DNA of 64,000 bases from Microvelia longipes (GCA_018340805.1 JACMZG010000008.1:59785906-59849905), one strand, 5' to 3'. Shown: positions 20,765-31,909, numbered from the stretch's first letter. Numbers and translations: made by a program. The notes: generated by a model not told the origin, from the letters alone.

Positions 20765-21790
20765 GTTATAAGATAACCGTCCTTGTGCCTGTACCTCGAA
20801 ATCATTGACTGAAACTCAAAAACAATTTGCAGTAATTGAAAAAGAATTGTTGGCGATCCTATATGGCTGTGAACGATTTAAATAATATTTTTTTGGCCGC
20901 ACTATAACGATTGAAACGGATCATTAACCATTAATTGAAATAAAAAAAAACCTTTACACCTTTGCCCCTTGGATTGCAACGAATGCTTATAAAATTGCAG
21001 AGATTTGATTTAGCATTAAAATATGTACCCGGCAAGGAAATGTATATCGCAGATGCGCTTTCAAGAGGGAAATGCGCTAAAATTAGCAATGAAGATGCTA
21101 AATTTGATAAAGCTCTTCTAGAAGACTATGAAGTCATAATTGTTCGCTGGAAGCAAATGGAAATAAAATAGATTTAAATGATATAGCGATAGCAAATAAA
21201 AAATGCACATATATGCTTCAATTATCTGAATTTATTAAAAATGGTTGGCCACAAAACTACAAGACAGTTCCTGACACTTTGAAACCATGTTTTAAATGCG
21301 CTTCTGAACTTACGGAAATAAAAGATGTTATTTATAAATGTAATAAAATAATCATACCAAAATCGTTGAGAAAGAAAATTTTAAATATATTACACTACAG
21401 TCACCAAGGAGTAACAAGGACCAAAGCAAGAGCACGTGAATCACTCTTTTGGCCAGGTAGGTCTATTCTTTCTTTTAATAGGTCAAAAACTATAGAAGAC
21501 TTAGTAATCTCTAGTGATACTTGCTCAACATTTGCTCGTGCTAACCAAAAAGAACCATTAATGCCTCAGTCAGTTCCATCTAGACCTTGGGAAATAGTAG
21601 CTTGTGACCTTTTTACGTTAAATCTAAAAGTTTTTTAATAACAGTAGATTTTTATTCAAAGTTTGTCGAAGTTGCACCTCTCAAGCAAATAGATAGTGGT
21701 GAAGTTATTAAAAATTGAAAATTTTTTGGTATTCCTGAAATTGTAATATCAGATGAAGGTCCCCAGTTCACATCTTTTCATATTTTTATT
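20765..21790 (+). pseudogene. Ty3/gypsy RNase H - integrase fragment (copy 1)
   Basis: Reads TETQKQFAVIEKELLAILYG (RNase H), TIETDH near 20,917, then LQRMLIKLQRFDLALKYVPG and ADALSR, which end RNase H. The linker is at 21,213-21,330. The integrase zinc finger shows HYSHQGVTRTKARARESLFW, a damaged middle, and C-STFARANQKEPL. The catalytic core shows VACDLF (first Asp) near 21,600 and ISDEGPQFTS (second Asp) near 21,750; the third catalytic residue is missing because the copy ends near 21,790. There are several in-frame stops. It is a dead fragment of a gypsy-type element on the opposite strand from the mag-like element at 34-36 kb, so the two are not halves of one insertion in place. Confidence 0.85.
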
Positions 21791-22017
21791 ATAATTAAAA
21801 TATTTTTAAATTAAGTATACTTTCTTTCATATATTTAAAAAATGAAAGAAAGGAAGATATTCTTTTTAAGGTAAAAGAATGTAGTGTCTGGAATATTCGA
21901 TTTAGACAAATAAGAGAAGAAATATAAAACAAAAACGTTAGTAATGTCTGACTTAATGGCATATTAAGTTATAAGACATCAAAATGAAAGAAAAACAAAA
22001 AAGGAGTATACATTTAC

Positions 22018-22128
22018 TTCGTAATCGTCGCCATAGAGATATATACTAGAGGGGGCATAGCCTACATCATTACATTGAGAGGCCTGAAACATCTTGTTGG
22101 GGCTCTCAGGGGCTCTGTGTAAACTCAT
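22018..22128 (-). other. Possible exon-like reading frame (copy 1), unidentified
   Basis: On the reverse strand an ATG at 22,128 opens MSLHRAPESPNKMFQASQC and NDVGYAPSSIYLYGDDYE, followed by GTAAAT (a splice-donor-like sequence) at 22,017-22,012. Composition is richer in G+C and codon-like compared with its surroundings, and the frame is identical in copy 2 (33,162-33,272). I do not recognise the protein. It could be a 5' exon of a host gene or a retroelement leader; low certainty. Confidence 0.25.
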
Positions 22129-22276
22129 AGAAACCTCCTTCAAAAGTGAGTTTAGGTTATAAAAAATCAATTGTTTTTGGCTTCCAGCACATTCCTTATA
22201 TTTTGATTTGTGTTTTTAACGCTCTACTGTATAAGTTTCTGGAAGTTTGCACTGATTATTTGATTGTATTTATTAG

Positions 22277-23132
22277 NNNNNNNNNNNNNNNNNNNNNNNN
22301 NNNNNNNNNNNNNNNNNNNNNNNNNNNNNNNNNNNNNNNNNNNNNNNNNNNNNNNNNNNNNNNNNNNNNNNNNNNNNNNNNNNNNNNNNNNNNNNNNNNN
22401 NNNNNNNNNNNNNNNNNNNNNNNNNNNNNNNNNNNNNNNNNNNNNNNNNNNNNNNNNNNNNNNNNNNNNNNNNNNNNNNNNNNNNNNNNNNNNNNNNNNN
22501 NNNNNNNNNNNNNNNNNNNNNNNNNNNNNNNNNNNNNNNNNNNNNNNNNNNNNNNNNNNNNNNNNNNNNNNNNNNNNNNNNNNNNNNNNNNNNNNNNNNN
22601 NNNNNNNNNNNNNNNNNNNNNNNNNNNNNNNNNNNNNNNNNNNNNNNNNNNNNNNNNNNNNNNNNNNNNNNNNNNNNNNNNNNNNNNNNNNNNNNNNNNN
22701 NNNNNNNNNNNNNNNNNNNNNNNNNNNNNNNNNNNNNNNNNNNNNNNNNNNNNNNNNNNNNNNNNNNNNNNNNNNNNNNNNNNNNNNNNNNNNNNNNNNN
22801 NNNNNNNNNNNNNNNNNNNNNNNNNNNNNNNNNNNNNNNNNNNNNNNNNNNNNNNNNNNNNNNNNNNNNNNNNNNNNNNNNNNNNNNNNNNNNNNNNNNN
22901 NNNNNNNNNNNNNNNNNNNNNNNNNNNNNNNNNNNNNNNNNNNNNNNNNNNNNNNNNNNNNNNNNNNNNNNNNNNNNNNNNNNNNNNNNNNNNNNNNNNN
23001 NNNNNNNNNNNNNNNNNNNNNNNNNNNNNNNNNNNNNNNNNNNNNNNNNNNNNNNNNNNNNNNNNNNNNNNNNNNNNNNNNNNNNNNNNNNNNNNNNNNN
23101 NNNNNNNNNNNNNNNNNNNNNNNNNNNNNNNN
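22277..23132. other. Assembly gap (856 N)
   Basis: A run of N. It replaces the start of the BEL 5' LTR and whatever follows copy 1 of the large block. ORFs shown across it are meaningless. Confidence 1.
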
Positions 23133-23296
23133 ATTGTTATCCATCAAATAGTCAATATTTTGATTGAGTCTCATTTGGGAAGTCCTGAGGAAAAAAAATA
23201 TTAGTTAGTTTTAATGTATTGTTGAATTATTAAAGTCAGAGTGTTTATTTGGTTAGAAGTCATTCTTATTATTTCAAATTAGTCAGTCTTTTTAAT
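23133..23296 (+). repeat. BEL 5' LTR, 3' part
   Basis: Matches 26,168-26,330 without a difference that I can see, ending TCAGTCTTTTTAAT. The LTR start lies in the assembly gap. Confidence 0.9.
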
Positions 23297-23300
23297 AAAG

Positions 23301-23318
23301 TGGTCCTCCGGGGAAAAA
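23301..23318 (+). other. Candidate primer-binding site of the BEL element
   Basis: TGGTCCTCCGGGGAAAAA lies 4 bp after the LTR end and begins with the obligatory TGG. I could not assign the tRNA with confidence. Confidence 0.4.
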
Positions 23319-23328
23319 CCAGCCAACT

Positions 23329-25896
23329 ATGTCGAATTACAATTTAAGAAGTGCGAAAACATTGAAAGCAAACTCTGCAAATGTACTCAATACAGAGGAT
23401 GAAGAAGCAAGACAATACATGCCGACTTCCAATGCTCCACTTCATCCAGATCCAGATGCCATTGAGGTACTAGGCAGTGTTTACAGCTATAGCAGTTCTG
23501 TGAAACGACGACAACTAGAACTGCAGATTTTGGAACGCCAAGCACTCCTTCAACTTGAAGAAAAAGAAGCTGAAATGTCCAGGCAGATAAGGCAGTTACA
23601 AACAGAAAAGGAACTCTTAATAATGCGCACCCAGGCAGAACATCTACGTCTGGTTGAGGAAGGTAGTAGACGAAGTAAGCATGGTAGTCACTGTAAACCT
23701 ACTAGAGATAGACATTCAATCAGCCCTTTAAGGCATGACACATTGCCACTGGTTACTGATACTCGACTTAGCCCACCAGGTAATGACTCCAGGAAACCTC
23801 CTTCCTTGATCCCCCTTTCAAATAAAAGAAATGATGATGTAAATAATGAAGAATTATTTAAATCTATCATTTCTAGAAAAGGAATTAAGATAGATCTTCA
23901 CCATTTCTCAGGTGATCCTCTAGATTGGCCATTATTTATATCACAATTTAAAGAAACAACTAAGATTTGTAAATTTTCGGACAATGAGAATATTGCTCGC
24001 TTGCAACAATGTCTCAAAGGCAAGGCTAAAGATGCGGTAAGTGCCCTTTTGATAACTCCAGGTAGCATTCCGGAAATACTTAGGATTTTAGAATTAAGAT
24101 TTGGCCGTCCCGAACTTATTATTAGGAATTTGATTGCTAAAGTACAATCTAAAAATTTGATAAATGAAGGTGACACAGAAGCATTTCTAGAATTTGCTTC
24201 TACTGTATCTAATCTTGTTGGAACTATTGAAAATCTAAATGCTCAACACCATTTATCGAATCCTATTTTATTAGAATCATTAATGACAAAATTACCAAAT
24301 AGTTTCAAAATTAACTGGGGTGAGTACCTTGTAAATTGTTGCAACGGTATGGCAACACTTCTAGATTTTAAAAATTGGATAATGCAAAGGGCAGATATTA
24401 TGTCTTATATTAACATACCTACAAATCTTGATATTTATAGCAAAAGTCAAAATAAAGAGATTTTACAAAATGTAGACATAAGTCAAACCAAAAATAATAT
24501 GTCAAATGAAAATAAACGCCAAAAAACATGTATAGTTTGTAAATCTGGGGAACATGAAATAAAAGATTGTAATAAATTTATCAAAATGACCATAGACGAA
24601 CGATGGAATGAACTGTCTCAAGCCCATCGATGTTTTTCTTGTTTAGGGGGTGGTCATAAAACTGTAGATTGTCACAGGAAAATTCGATGTCAGGAAAACG
24701 GATGTTTCCAAAATCATCATCCTTTGTTACATAAAAATAATTCACAAAAAGACGAAAATAAAATTATTAATGCCTTTCATAATACAACTTCGCAAACATT
24801 ACTTAAGATATGTCCTATTAAAATTTTTGGTTCTGAAGGCCAGGAATTAGAAACTACTGCAATATTTGATGAAGGGTCAACAGTGACATTGATACAAAAC
24901 GATATAGCAGACAAATTGAGACTAAATGGTCCTAACAAACCATTGAAAATTCAATGGACTAATAATATTGCACACAAAGAAAAAGATTCAAAGTTAGTCA
25001 ACTTTAAAATATCAGCCCCTGAAGACAATAGTAAACAGTTTAAGTTAAAAAATGTTCGAACAATTAAAAATTTAGGCATACCGTCTCAAAATATTAATAT
25101 TAAAACAATTAAAAAGAAATATCCGTATTTAAAAAATTATTTAAGTACAGCTTTTAATTCTGACAAACCAAAAATTTTAATTGGACAAGATAATTGGCCC
25201 CTCATCATATCTCGGGAAATAATTCACGGATCAAATGACACAGATCCAGTGCTAAGCAAAACCCTATTAGGGTGGGTACTACACGGTAACCTTGATTGTA
25301 AAAACTTAGAGCAGCCGAAACTTTTTCATGTTTATAAGACAAATGACGATGACAATTTATATAATTTAATTAAAGACGCATTTACAATAGACAACATAGG
25401 AATAGCTCCAAAAACTAATCATTTAAATATAGAAGACACTCGTGCTGTTAGCATAGCTAATGAGACAACACGCTTTGTTAATAGCAGGAGGAAAACTGGT
25501 CTTCTATGGAAAGATTTAGACAAACAAATACCTCCTGATAATTGCGCTCCCAACAAAAGTCAGGGGGCTTTGAAAGAATGGGTTCCACGGGAGGAGGTTT
25601 TGCAATCATTGCTGGTAGAGGTTGAGAGTATCGTCAACAGTAGGCCATTGACACATGTATCGCTGGATAGGGCTGACCAAGAATGCCTAACTCCGTTCTC
25701 CATCCTCATTGGCACATCAAGCGGTGCTAGAGCATGGAACGAATCCAACGGGACATTCGACGCAGAAAAGAAAACTTGGCGAATATCTCAACGAGAGGAT
25801 ATGTTTTGGCAACGGTGGTCAAAGAATATTTGCCAAGCATCAATTTCAGAGCGAAATGGAGAAAGGAGGAAGCAGCAGTCAAAATCGACGATCTAG
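23329..25896 (+). pseudogene. BEL/Pao Gag-protease-pol polyprotein with large internal deletion
   Basis: An 855-codon frame whose ATG lies 32 bp after the LTR. Residues ~60-115 are a charged coiled coil (KRRQLELQILERQALLQLEE). Residues ~193-320 are the capsid-like DUF1759 region (FSGDPLDWPLFISQFKE). Zinc knuckles lie at ~400 (CIVCKSGEHEIKDC), ~435 (CFSCLGGGHKTVDC) and ~455 (CQENGCFQNHH). The aspartic protease (DUF1758) has its motif at ~511 with IFDEGSTVTLI, a D-E-G in place of D-T/S-G, and GWVLHG at ~647. At ~723-738 the frame reaches the start of pol (TGLLWKDLDKQIPPD), then jumps to the end of the integrase (EVESIVNSRPLTHV, ~765-777). RT, RNase H and the integrase catalytic triad are absent. 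Near 25,818 a one-base loss shifts the DUF5641 tail into another frame, so the last ~25 residues here are out of frame. Full-length BEL polyproteins are roughly twice this size. Confidence 0.9.
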
Positions 25897-26078
25897 TTGT
25901 CGTCGTAGAACCAAACATGGCCCGGAACACTTGGACCAGAGGAAGAGTCGTCAAGCTGCTACCAGGAAAAGACGGACGCGTAAGAGTAGTGGAAGTAGAG
26001 ACGGCATCCGGCATCATCCGGCGTCCAGTTGGGCGAGTGGCCGTGCTTAAGGTTGGCCCGGAGGATGTAGGAAAGTGA
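25734..26078 (+). pseudogene. BEL C-terminal pol domain (DUF5641), shifted frame
   Basis: From about 25,820 this frame continues the polyprotein after the one-base shift: KEYLPSINFRAKWRKEE, then DDLVVVVEPN, NTWTRGRVVKLLPGKDGRV and GIIRRPVGRVAVLKV, the classical C-terminal domain of BEL/Pao integrase. The upstream ~28 residues of the open frame are out-of-frame sequence and not protein. The stop lies about 12 bases inside the 3' LTR, as is common in this superfamily. Confidence 0.85.
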
Positions 26079-26330
26079 GACGCATAACAATTTGTAAATG
26101 AACAGGTTGACAGCTGAGTTGACAGCTGACAGTCTGGCACCTTAGATGTCTACCTGTAATTCACATATTGTTATCCATCAAATAGTCAATATTTTGATTG
26201 AGTCTCATTTGGGAAGTCCTGAGGAAAAAAAATATTAGTTAGTTTTAATGTATTGTTGAATTATTAAAGTCAGAGTGTTTATTTGGTTAGAAGTCATTCT
26301 TATTATTTCAAATTAGTCAGTCTTTTTAAT
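26066..26330 (+). repeat. BEL 3' LTR
   Basis: The start is placed at TGTAGGAAAGTGAG after a purine-rich GGCCCGGAGGA. The final 163 bp equal the surviving part of the 5' LTR. The exact 5' boundary is inferred because the equivalent end is inside the gap. Confidence 0.7.
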
Positions 26331-26341
26331 ACTTCTCTATA

Positions 26342-26700
26342 GTTCTTAGGTACTTCAAATTCTGTTCGTGTCCCATATGCGCTTGCAATAAACATTCAAA
26401 ATAAAAATTCAATAAAAATCCGGTCTTGTTAAATTTCCTCTATCTCTTATGTTTCGCCTCACTAATTGTATATCTTGATTTTTATTTAAATTTCTCGGTA
26501 AATTTTGTTTATTAATTTCCTCATCTTGTCCATTATTATTATTTCCATTATGATGACCAACTTCATTTTGATTTTTTATAATTATTCTGATTTTCGCTCT
26601 CCTCTTCAGTATAGAATTTAAAAATTCAAAGTTTGTCCATTTGAATTTAATAATTCAAATTATTATTATTTTGTCCAGGCGTTTCATTTTATAAATATTT
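26342..26700 (-). pseudogene. Copia integrase-RT linker fragment (copy 2)
   Basis: Reverse-strand counterpart of 15,247-15,640: asparagine-rich linker, RRNIRDRGNLTRPD, and the start of the EVPKN box, where the BEL insertion cuts it off. The RT half that follows in copy 1 is not present to the left of the BEL in this assembly because the gap intervenes. Confidence 0.7.
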
Positions 26701-26911
26701 TTTTTTTGGGTGGCTGTAAAGTAGGAACTTTACATCCTCAAAGGAGTAGATGAAATGCGTTTTTTACTATCCGCCGACAATTTTTATAGTCGCTGGTGAA
26801 GTTCCTCAAATGCTCACTTAAGATTACACTAAAGTAGATAATTTACTTGAGAGAAAAGAGACGGTTCCCGCAGGGTTTATTCCTGATGAGCCGAAAGGCT
26901 CTAAAACAGGC

Positions 26912-27048
<137 letters not shown>

Positions 27049-27184
27049 CCTGCGCTGTGACAGAGGCATGGACAAATAAGTAGGTTAATGGTCCTGTTCT
27101 TAATTTAGGCGAAAATAAGGGCTTACAAGAGTACACTGAAGCCCTTCCTACCGCAAGTAGAGTTTTATCACCAGAGGCGATGAG

Positions 27185-28053
27185 GAAATGCGCATAATTA
27201 TCCAGTTGGCTGTACAAAACTATGCCTCTAAAATTAGAAGTATGCACAATTATTTGGACTAGTTTAAAGCTTAGTAACTTATCTTTAAGCTTAGTCAGTT
27301 ATCTTTAAAGGTTTTGCGCATTTCCTTTGAAAAATACAGACAAAATGAGTTACGAGCAGTGCTTGACAATTGAGTAACTGGTTAGGTTCAAAAGCATGAA
27401 CCGGAACTATAAGCAAGGTACAATTATTTTGTAGATGTAAACTTATATTAAGTTAAAAAAAGCGATAAAAAATTATCGTCCCAACCACGATTTGAACCCA
27501 GGTACCCTGAGTTTGAGTGCTCGTATTGACTCCGGACCACTGGCATTCAACTCAGAGGCCCAAAAAACATGTGACATGACACCCTACTCGAAATTTAATT
27601 TTTAATGACCGTAATTTTGGTTGTCGATAATTTTTTTGGGTATTTTCGACTTTTTGATAACTTAAAGTCGTTGTTTTGACTTCGGACCAGTTTCATTCGA
27701 TTCAGCGCCCAAAAACCCATATAAAACGACACTCTACTCGAAATTTATTTTTTATTGACCTAAAATTTGGTTTTTGGTAATTTACAATGGCTTTTTCGAC
27801 TTTTTGGTCACTTAGAGTAGTCAGATCGACTTCGAACCGGTTTCATTTAATTCAGCGTCCCAAAAAACATAAATATTGACCTTCTTCGTGGCGAAAATAT
27901 CAACCCTGAATTTTGCCGATTTTGCAATATTTTGCTGACTCAGCAAACCGGGTTAATCATGTCCCAAAAACCTGGTGGCTTTTTTTTTTCGTGTTTTGTT
28001 TGATTAAAAAAATATTAATCCGATCGAAAGATAGAATGTTTACAGAAAGTGTC

Positions 28054-28089
<36 letters not shown>

Positions 28090-28240
28090 ATATATATATA
28101 ATATTATATTATATATATTATATATATATTATTTATATATATATATATAAAGTCTCACAAAACGTATGTTTTCGAATTCTACCATGACGCCTATCCCATT
28201 AGCGAATTTTATTCCCAAAGGAAATTTGCTAAAAAGAGTT
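27185..28240 (-). repeat. Long F-family copy (in block copy 2)
   Basis: Same organisation as 16,050-17,098: F loop, tRNA-like reverse segment near 27,490-27,545, degenerate ~150-bp tandem units, and a (TA)n tract at 28,052-28,150. It ends just before the BEL Gag zinc-knuckle sequence resumes at about 28,240. Confidence 0.7.
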
Positions 28241-29494
28241 TTGCGTTTATTGCAAAGGGGGGCATTTACCCGAAGAATGTCCAGTTCTGTTAAAACAAAA
28301 GCCGGAAGTTATAAAAGACTTTATTTAGAAAGAAAATCTTTGTTTCAGATGTTTGTGTCGAGGCCATAGAAGTAAAGAATGTAAGCGTCGAGCAAAGTGC
28401 TCGATTGAAGGTTGCGGAAATTCGCATCCGACAAGTATTCACTCTATTTATCCATCAATGTCAAGTAGCGATGAGACTAAAATTAAAAATATTCGACATC
28501 TTGAAATATAAAATCAGGTAATATAGGGACAACATCTTTTATTATACCAGTTAGAATCAGTGTTAAGAACAATCCCCAAAATTCAAAATCACCCTAGTGT
28601 ACGCGTTGTTAGAGGATGGGAGTGACGTCAATACCAACAACAAGGAATACCTACAATACTTGAGTTGTCAACAATGCACCAAAAGAGTCACAAGTACACA
28701 GTTTTTCTCAAAGCTAGTAATTACAAGCTTTGATACAAAAGTCGGTTTCGATCTGCCATATATTACCTACTTAAGAGATTTAATACGGGGTCAGTTGACG
28801 AAATACCTACTCCAGACGGAGCCAAAAGGGTTACGCATTTACGTCATTTAGAAAACAAATTATAACCTCTTATGAAAGATCGCGAAATAAAATTATTGAT
28901 AGGCAATAATTGGTCTAGAGCTTTATGCCCAATAGAAGTAGTTAAGGGTAAAAAACGGAATTAGGATGGAGGATTTTAGGACCAAGACATGCAAAGAACA
29001 ATTTAGTAAGTAATAAAATTAGGAAAATTGGTATTAAGAAAATTATTAATAAATTTAATTTAGATTCTAGAACGAATAATAGTGATTATGGTTTAGGTCT
29101 TTCAGTAAATGATATCAATTTCATAGAAAAAGAGCCAACACTACCCTTATTTGATCAATTTAGCGACGACGCATATGCAAAAAATCGTTGGCGTCAAGTG
29201 CAAGCCATCGCAGAAGCGTTTTGGGGTCGCTGGCGTAGGGAATACTTACAAACCCTACAACCAAGACAAAAGTGGCCATCCTTTTGGAATAACTTAGAAG
29301 TAGGGGACATAGTGATTTGTAAAGATGACGCTTTCCCCAGATATTCCTGGCCTCTTGCTAGGATAGTTGATGTATTTAAGTGTAAGGATGGTCTTGTTAA
29401 AACAGTAAGACTGAGGTTTGCTGGAGACAGCGACAAAGATAGACCTGTGAATGCGGTAGTGCTTCTTGTTAAAGAACCAGATGAACTAGCGTAG
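28241..29494 (+). pseudogene. BEL/Pao Gag-protease fragment fused to DUF5641 domain (copy 2)
   Basis: Better-preserved counterpart of 17,099-18,347. Zinc knuckles lie around 28,250-28,440, and the protease-like YALLEDGSDV near 28,600. There is a short remnant with LLIGNNWSRALCPIEVVKG near 28,890. The uninterrupted C-terminal domain in the frame ending at 29,494 includes WRRWR-like, VGDIVICKDDAFPRYSWPL and RPVNAVVLLVKEPDELA. RT, RNase H and the integrase core are deleted, as in the other BEL at 23.1-26.3 kb, but the sequences differ clearly, so two BEL families independently show Gag-plus-C-terminus deletion forms. Confidence 0.8.
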
Positions 29495-29870
29495 ACTGGG
29501 AGTGTCATTGCCGTAAGCAATCCTAGGTTTACTTATAGGCTTACTTAAAAAAGGGAAATTTACACATTCGCCTTTGAAATCGAATGGCACTAATGAATTT
29601 CAAATTTGAATTTTGGACCTCAAATGAAATTAATTTACTAGTGCATTTTCAGCAACGGGATTACTTGTCAGGAAAGTTGATGTATTCTCGGTAAATGGTC
29701 TCGTTAGACATATTAATATTATTTTGGGGTATGGTACTCATCGGTTGGGTCCTAATTAGAGATGTTTGGCCCTCAACTGGTTCTCTGCTCTCTGGATGCT
29801 TAGCTCCAGCTGATAACTCCTAGTGAAGTGGGGTTAAAGGTAAGATTCTTAAAATTGGTGCCTGATGTGG
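29495..29870. other. Non-coding stretch, copy 2
   Basis: Counterpart of 18,350-18,720. No ORF or provable LTR. Confidence 0.4.
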
Positions 29871-30637
29871 TTAAGTTGATTGGGCTTGAGCTCCCTCAGT
29901 CTTGGGTGGTGTTAAATTGTTGAATTGGAATAAGTATTGCCTTGTAGCAGCCTTAACAGGGATAGCCCGAAGACTAAGGAGGACCGTTTCGACCTCATCT
30001 TTCTCTAGATCTGGGTCTTGCAGCGCGTCTTGCGCTGGGTCTTGCAGCGCGTCCTTTATCAACCTGACCTTTTCCATTTCAGTTTCTAAAGCTCGCCTTT
30101 CTGCATCTAATTCGGTTTGCCTCCTCTGTAACAGGCTTTCCTTCTCCACAGCTTCTTCTGCTCCAAGTTGTAATCTTTGGGCAACACCACTTCTATTTGA
30201 CCGAGAAGCTCAAGGATCAAGATCTTAAGGATGTTGATTTTTGTGATGGTGCTCTAGAGAATTTATAATTTGATACCTGAGGATTTCTTATTGTCCACCT
30301 TATCGTTTAAGGTTAAGCTCTCATTCTCGAACCATTTACTAAGTCCTTGTAGACTATTGTATACTTTAGCTATTTCAGTTTCTTCCGCCTCTGGGAATGT
30401 TTCTATAAATTTATCAAAGTTTGACCTTCCTTCGTCTAGCAACAACTTTAATTCGCTAAGAGCAGCGCTTAACACTCCATGTCCTGCTCTACCATTTTTA
30501 AACAACTCATACTCAGCCTGTTTGAGTTCAATATTATTTACTATGTTTTTTATCAGGTCTAGTTTCATTTTAATTGCCTCTTTTCTTCTTTTTCGAGTTA
30601 CTATACCTGGTTCTGACATTCTTTTTCGTTTTTTCAA
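29871..30637 (-). pseudogene. BEL-like Gag N-terminal region, reverse strand (copy 2)
   Basis: The frame 30,263-30,637 starts with a basic segment (MKKRKRMSEPGIVTRKRRKE), followed by LIKNIVNNIELKQAEYELFK and the same acidic helical stretch as copy 1. After stops, the coiled-coil frame 29,871-30,149 continues (ESLLQRRQTELDAERRAL). The pattern of an alternating basic start, an ELKxLLDEG-like helix and a later coiled coil fits BEL/Pao Gag leaders. It may also be a non-autonomous Gag-only derivative. I am not certain of the family. Confidence 0.55.
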
Positions 30638-30669
30638 ATTAAATTAATGACTTTTGTTTGACAGAACAA

Positions 30670-30771
30670 ATAATAATATTATGAATATAATATATTAATA
30701 ATATATTAATTAATAATATTATGAATTAATATATTAATAATATATTAATTAATATATTAATTATTATATTA

Positions 30772-30807
<36 letters not shown>
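30670..30807. repeat. TTAATA-rich and (TA)n tract
   Basis: Low-complexity counterpart of 19,520-19,665. Confidence 0.9.
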
Positions 30808-30810
<3 letters not shown>

Positions 30811-31159
30811 TTTTTTTTTTTATATATTAATATTATTTTGTTATTGCACTATTTTAAATTCTAATTCTAATTTGACTTACAATCTTTTTTTCTACTTTGA
30901 CATAAAATCGTCTTTATTTCTTGGTTTCTGTTTTTTTTTCTTTGTACTTTGTACCTTTGTCTTAAGTTTCTACATTTCTGTAACTGTCGCTGCCGCTAGG
31001 ACAGCGCGTTTCTTAGATCTAATGAAAAAGACTTTCTGTAACTGAACTAATTATGTTTACTGTTTGTACTTTAACACTATTTGTACGTTACAGAAAGTTT
31101 CCTCTTTATGTCTCGATCACTACTGATGATAAATCATTAACTTTTATATTAATGCCATA

Positions 31160-31162
31160 CAG

Positions 31163-31224
<62 letters not shown>

Positions 31225-31342
31225 TATATATACAGAATTTAAGATAGGAAACACTAAGAAATACTTACATAAAATTAGTAACGTTTCGAACTATGCTCTT
31301 CGTCTGACAGAGAGGGACTCATATATATATATATATATAATA

Positions 31343-31394
<52 letters not shown>

Positions 31395-31402
31395 TATAAT
31401 GT
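31160..31402. repeat. Two (TA)n tracts flanking a hammerhead-like motif (copy 2)
   Basis: TA runs at 31,165-31,232 and 31,320-31,390, with the reverse-strand CAGACGA..GAAACGTTAC motif between them at about 31,275-31,315. Confidence 0.6.
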
Positions 31403-31909
31403 ATATAAGTGTTAATTACATAAATTAATTTAAATTCTTATGAAAAACTAAAAAATTAAAAATAAACAAACATCTTAATATAACTTTGGATTAATAATAT
31501 GAAGCAAAAATTTATATTTAATCTCTACACATTATTTACAGAGCTACGGTAAACAAATAATAATACTGAATACTTGATATTTTACTTGATATTTATATAA
31601 GTTTACTATATTCTATGTTTTTTTATTTGATTTGATTTTTTTATTTATTTGATTAATGTACATATTATTTATTTATAGAAATAAGATTTTGTTTTTATTA
31701 TTGGTTTTTATATTTAATTATTTGTACAAAACCTACATAACTTCTGGCACAAAACTAAATTTAGTTAAAAAGGAGCTCAAGACAAACTATAGAACATAAT
31801 TTATTAACACATAACACATAATATTGATTAAAAGAACATAATATAGAAAAATATAGAAAAACTCATATCTTGAATAGTCGCTTATTCCATTGAATATTCT
31901 AAATTTAGA

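Larger units (their letters stand above)
15247..22276. repeat. Large duplicated block, copy 1
   Basis: About 7.03 kb nearly identical to 26,342-33,420, in the same orientation and order. Differences are mostly one-base indels in homopolymers, short dropped bases, and TA-tract lengths (for example near 17,878, 18,264 and 21,340). Copy 1 has more disrupted frames. It ends abruptly at a run of N. This pattern fits two haplotypes placed in tandem by the assembler better than an ancient duplication. See findings. Confidence 0.85.
23133..26330 (+). mobile_element. Internally deleted BEL/Pao LTR retrotransposon
   Basis: A 5' LTR remainder (23,133-23,296), a primer-site candidate starting TGG at 23,301, a long Gag-protease ORF fused to the end of pol, a polypurine-like GGCCCGGAGGATG, and a 3' LTR (about 26,066-26,330). 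The shared 163 bp of the LTRs looks identical base for base, so insertion is recent. Most of pol (RT, RNase H, integrase core) is deleted, making it a non-autonomous derivative. Its right end lies exactly at the start of block copy 2 within the copia coding sequence. Confidence 0.9.

Noticed and set aside
22146..23204. Long ORFs across the gap
   Set aside because: They consist of X residues from N bases.
25709..26140. Additional forward and reverse ORFs over the BEL pol end
   Set aside because: Shadow frames of the DUF5641 domain.
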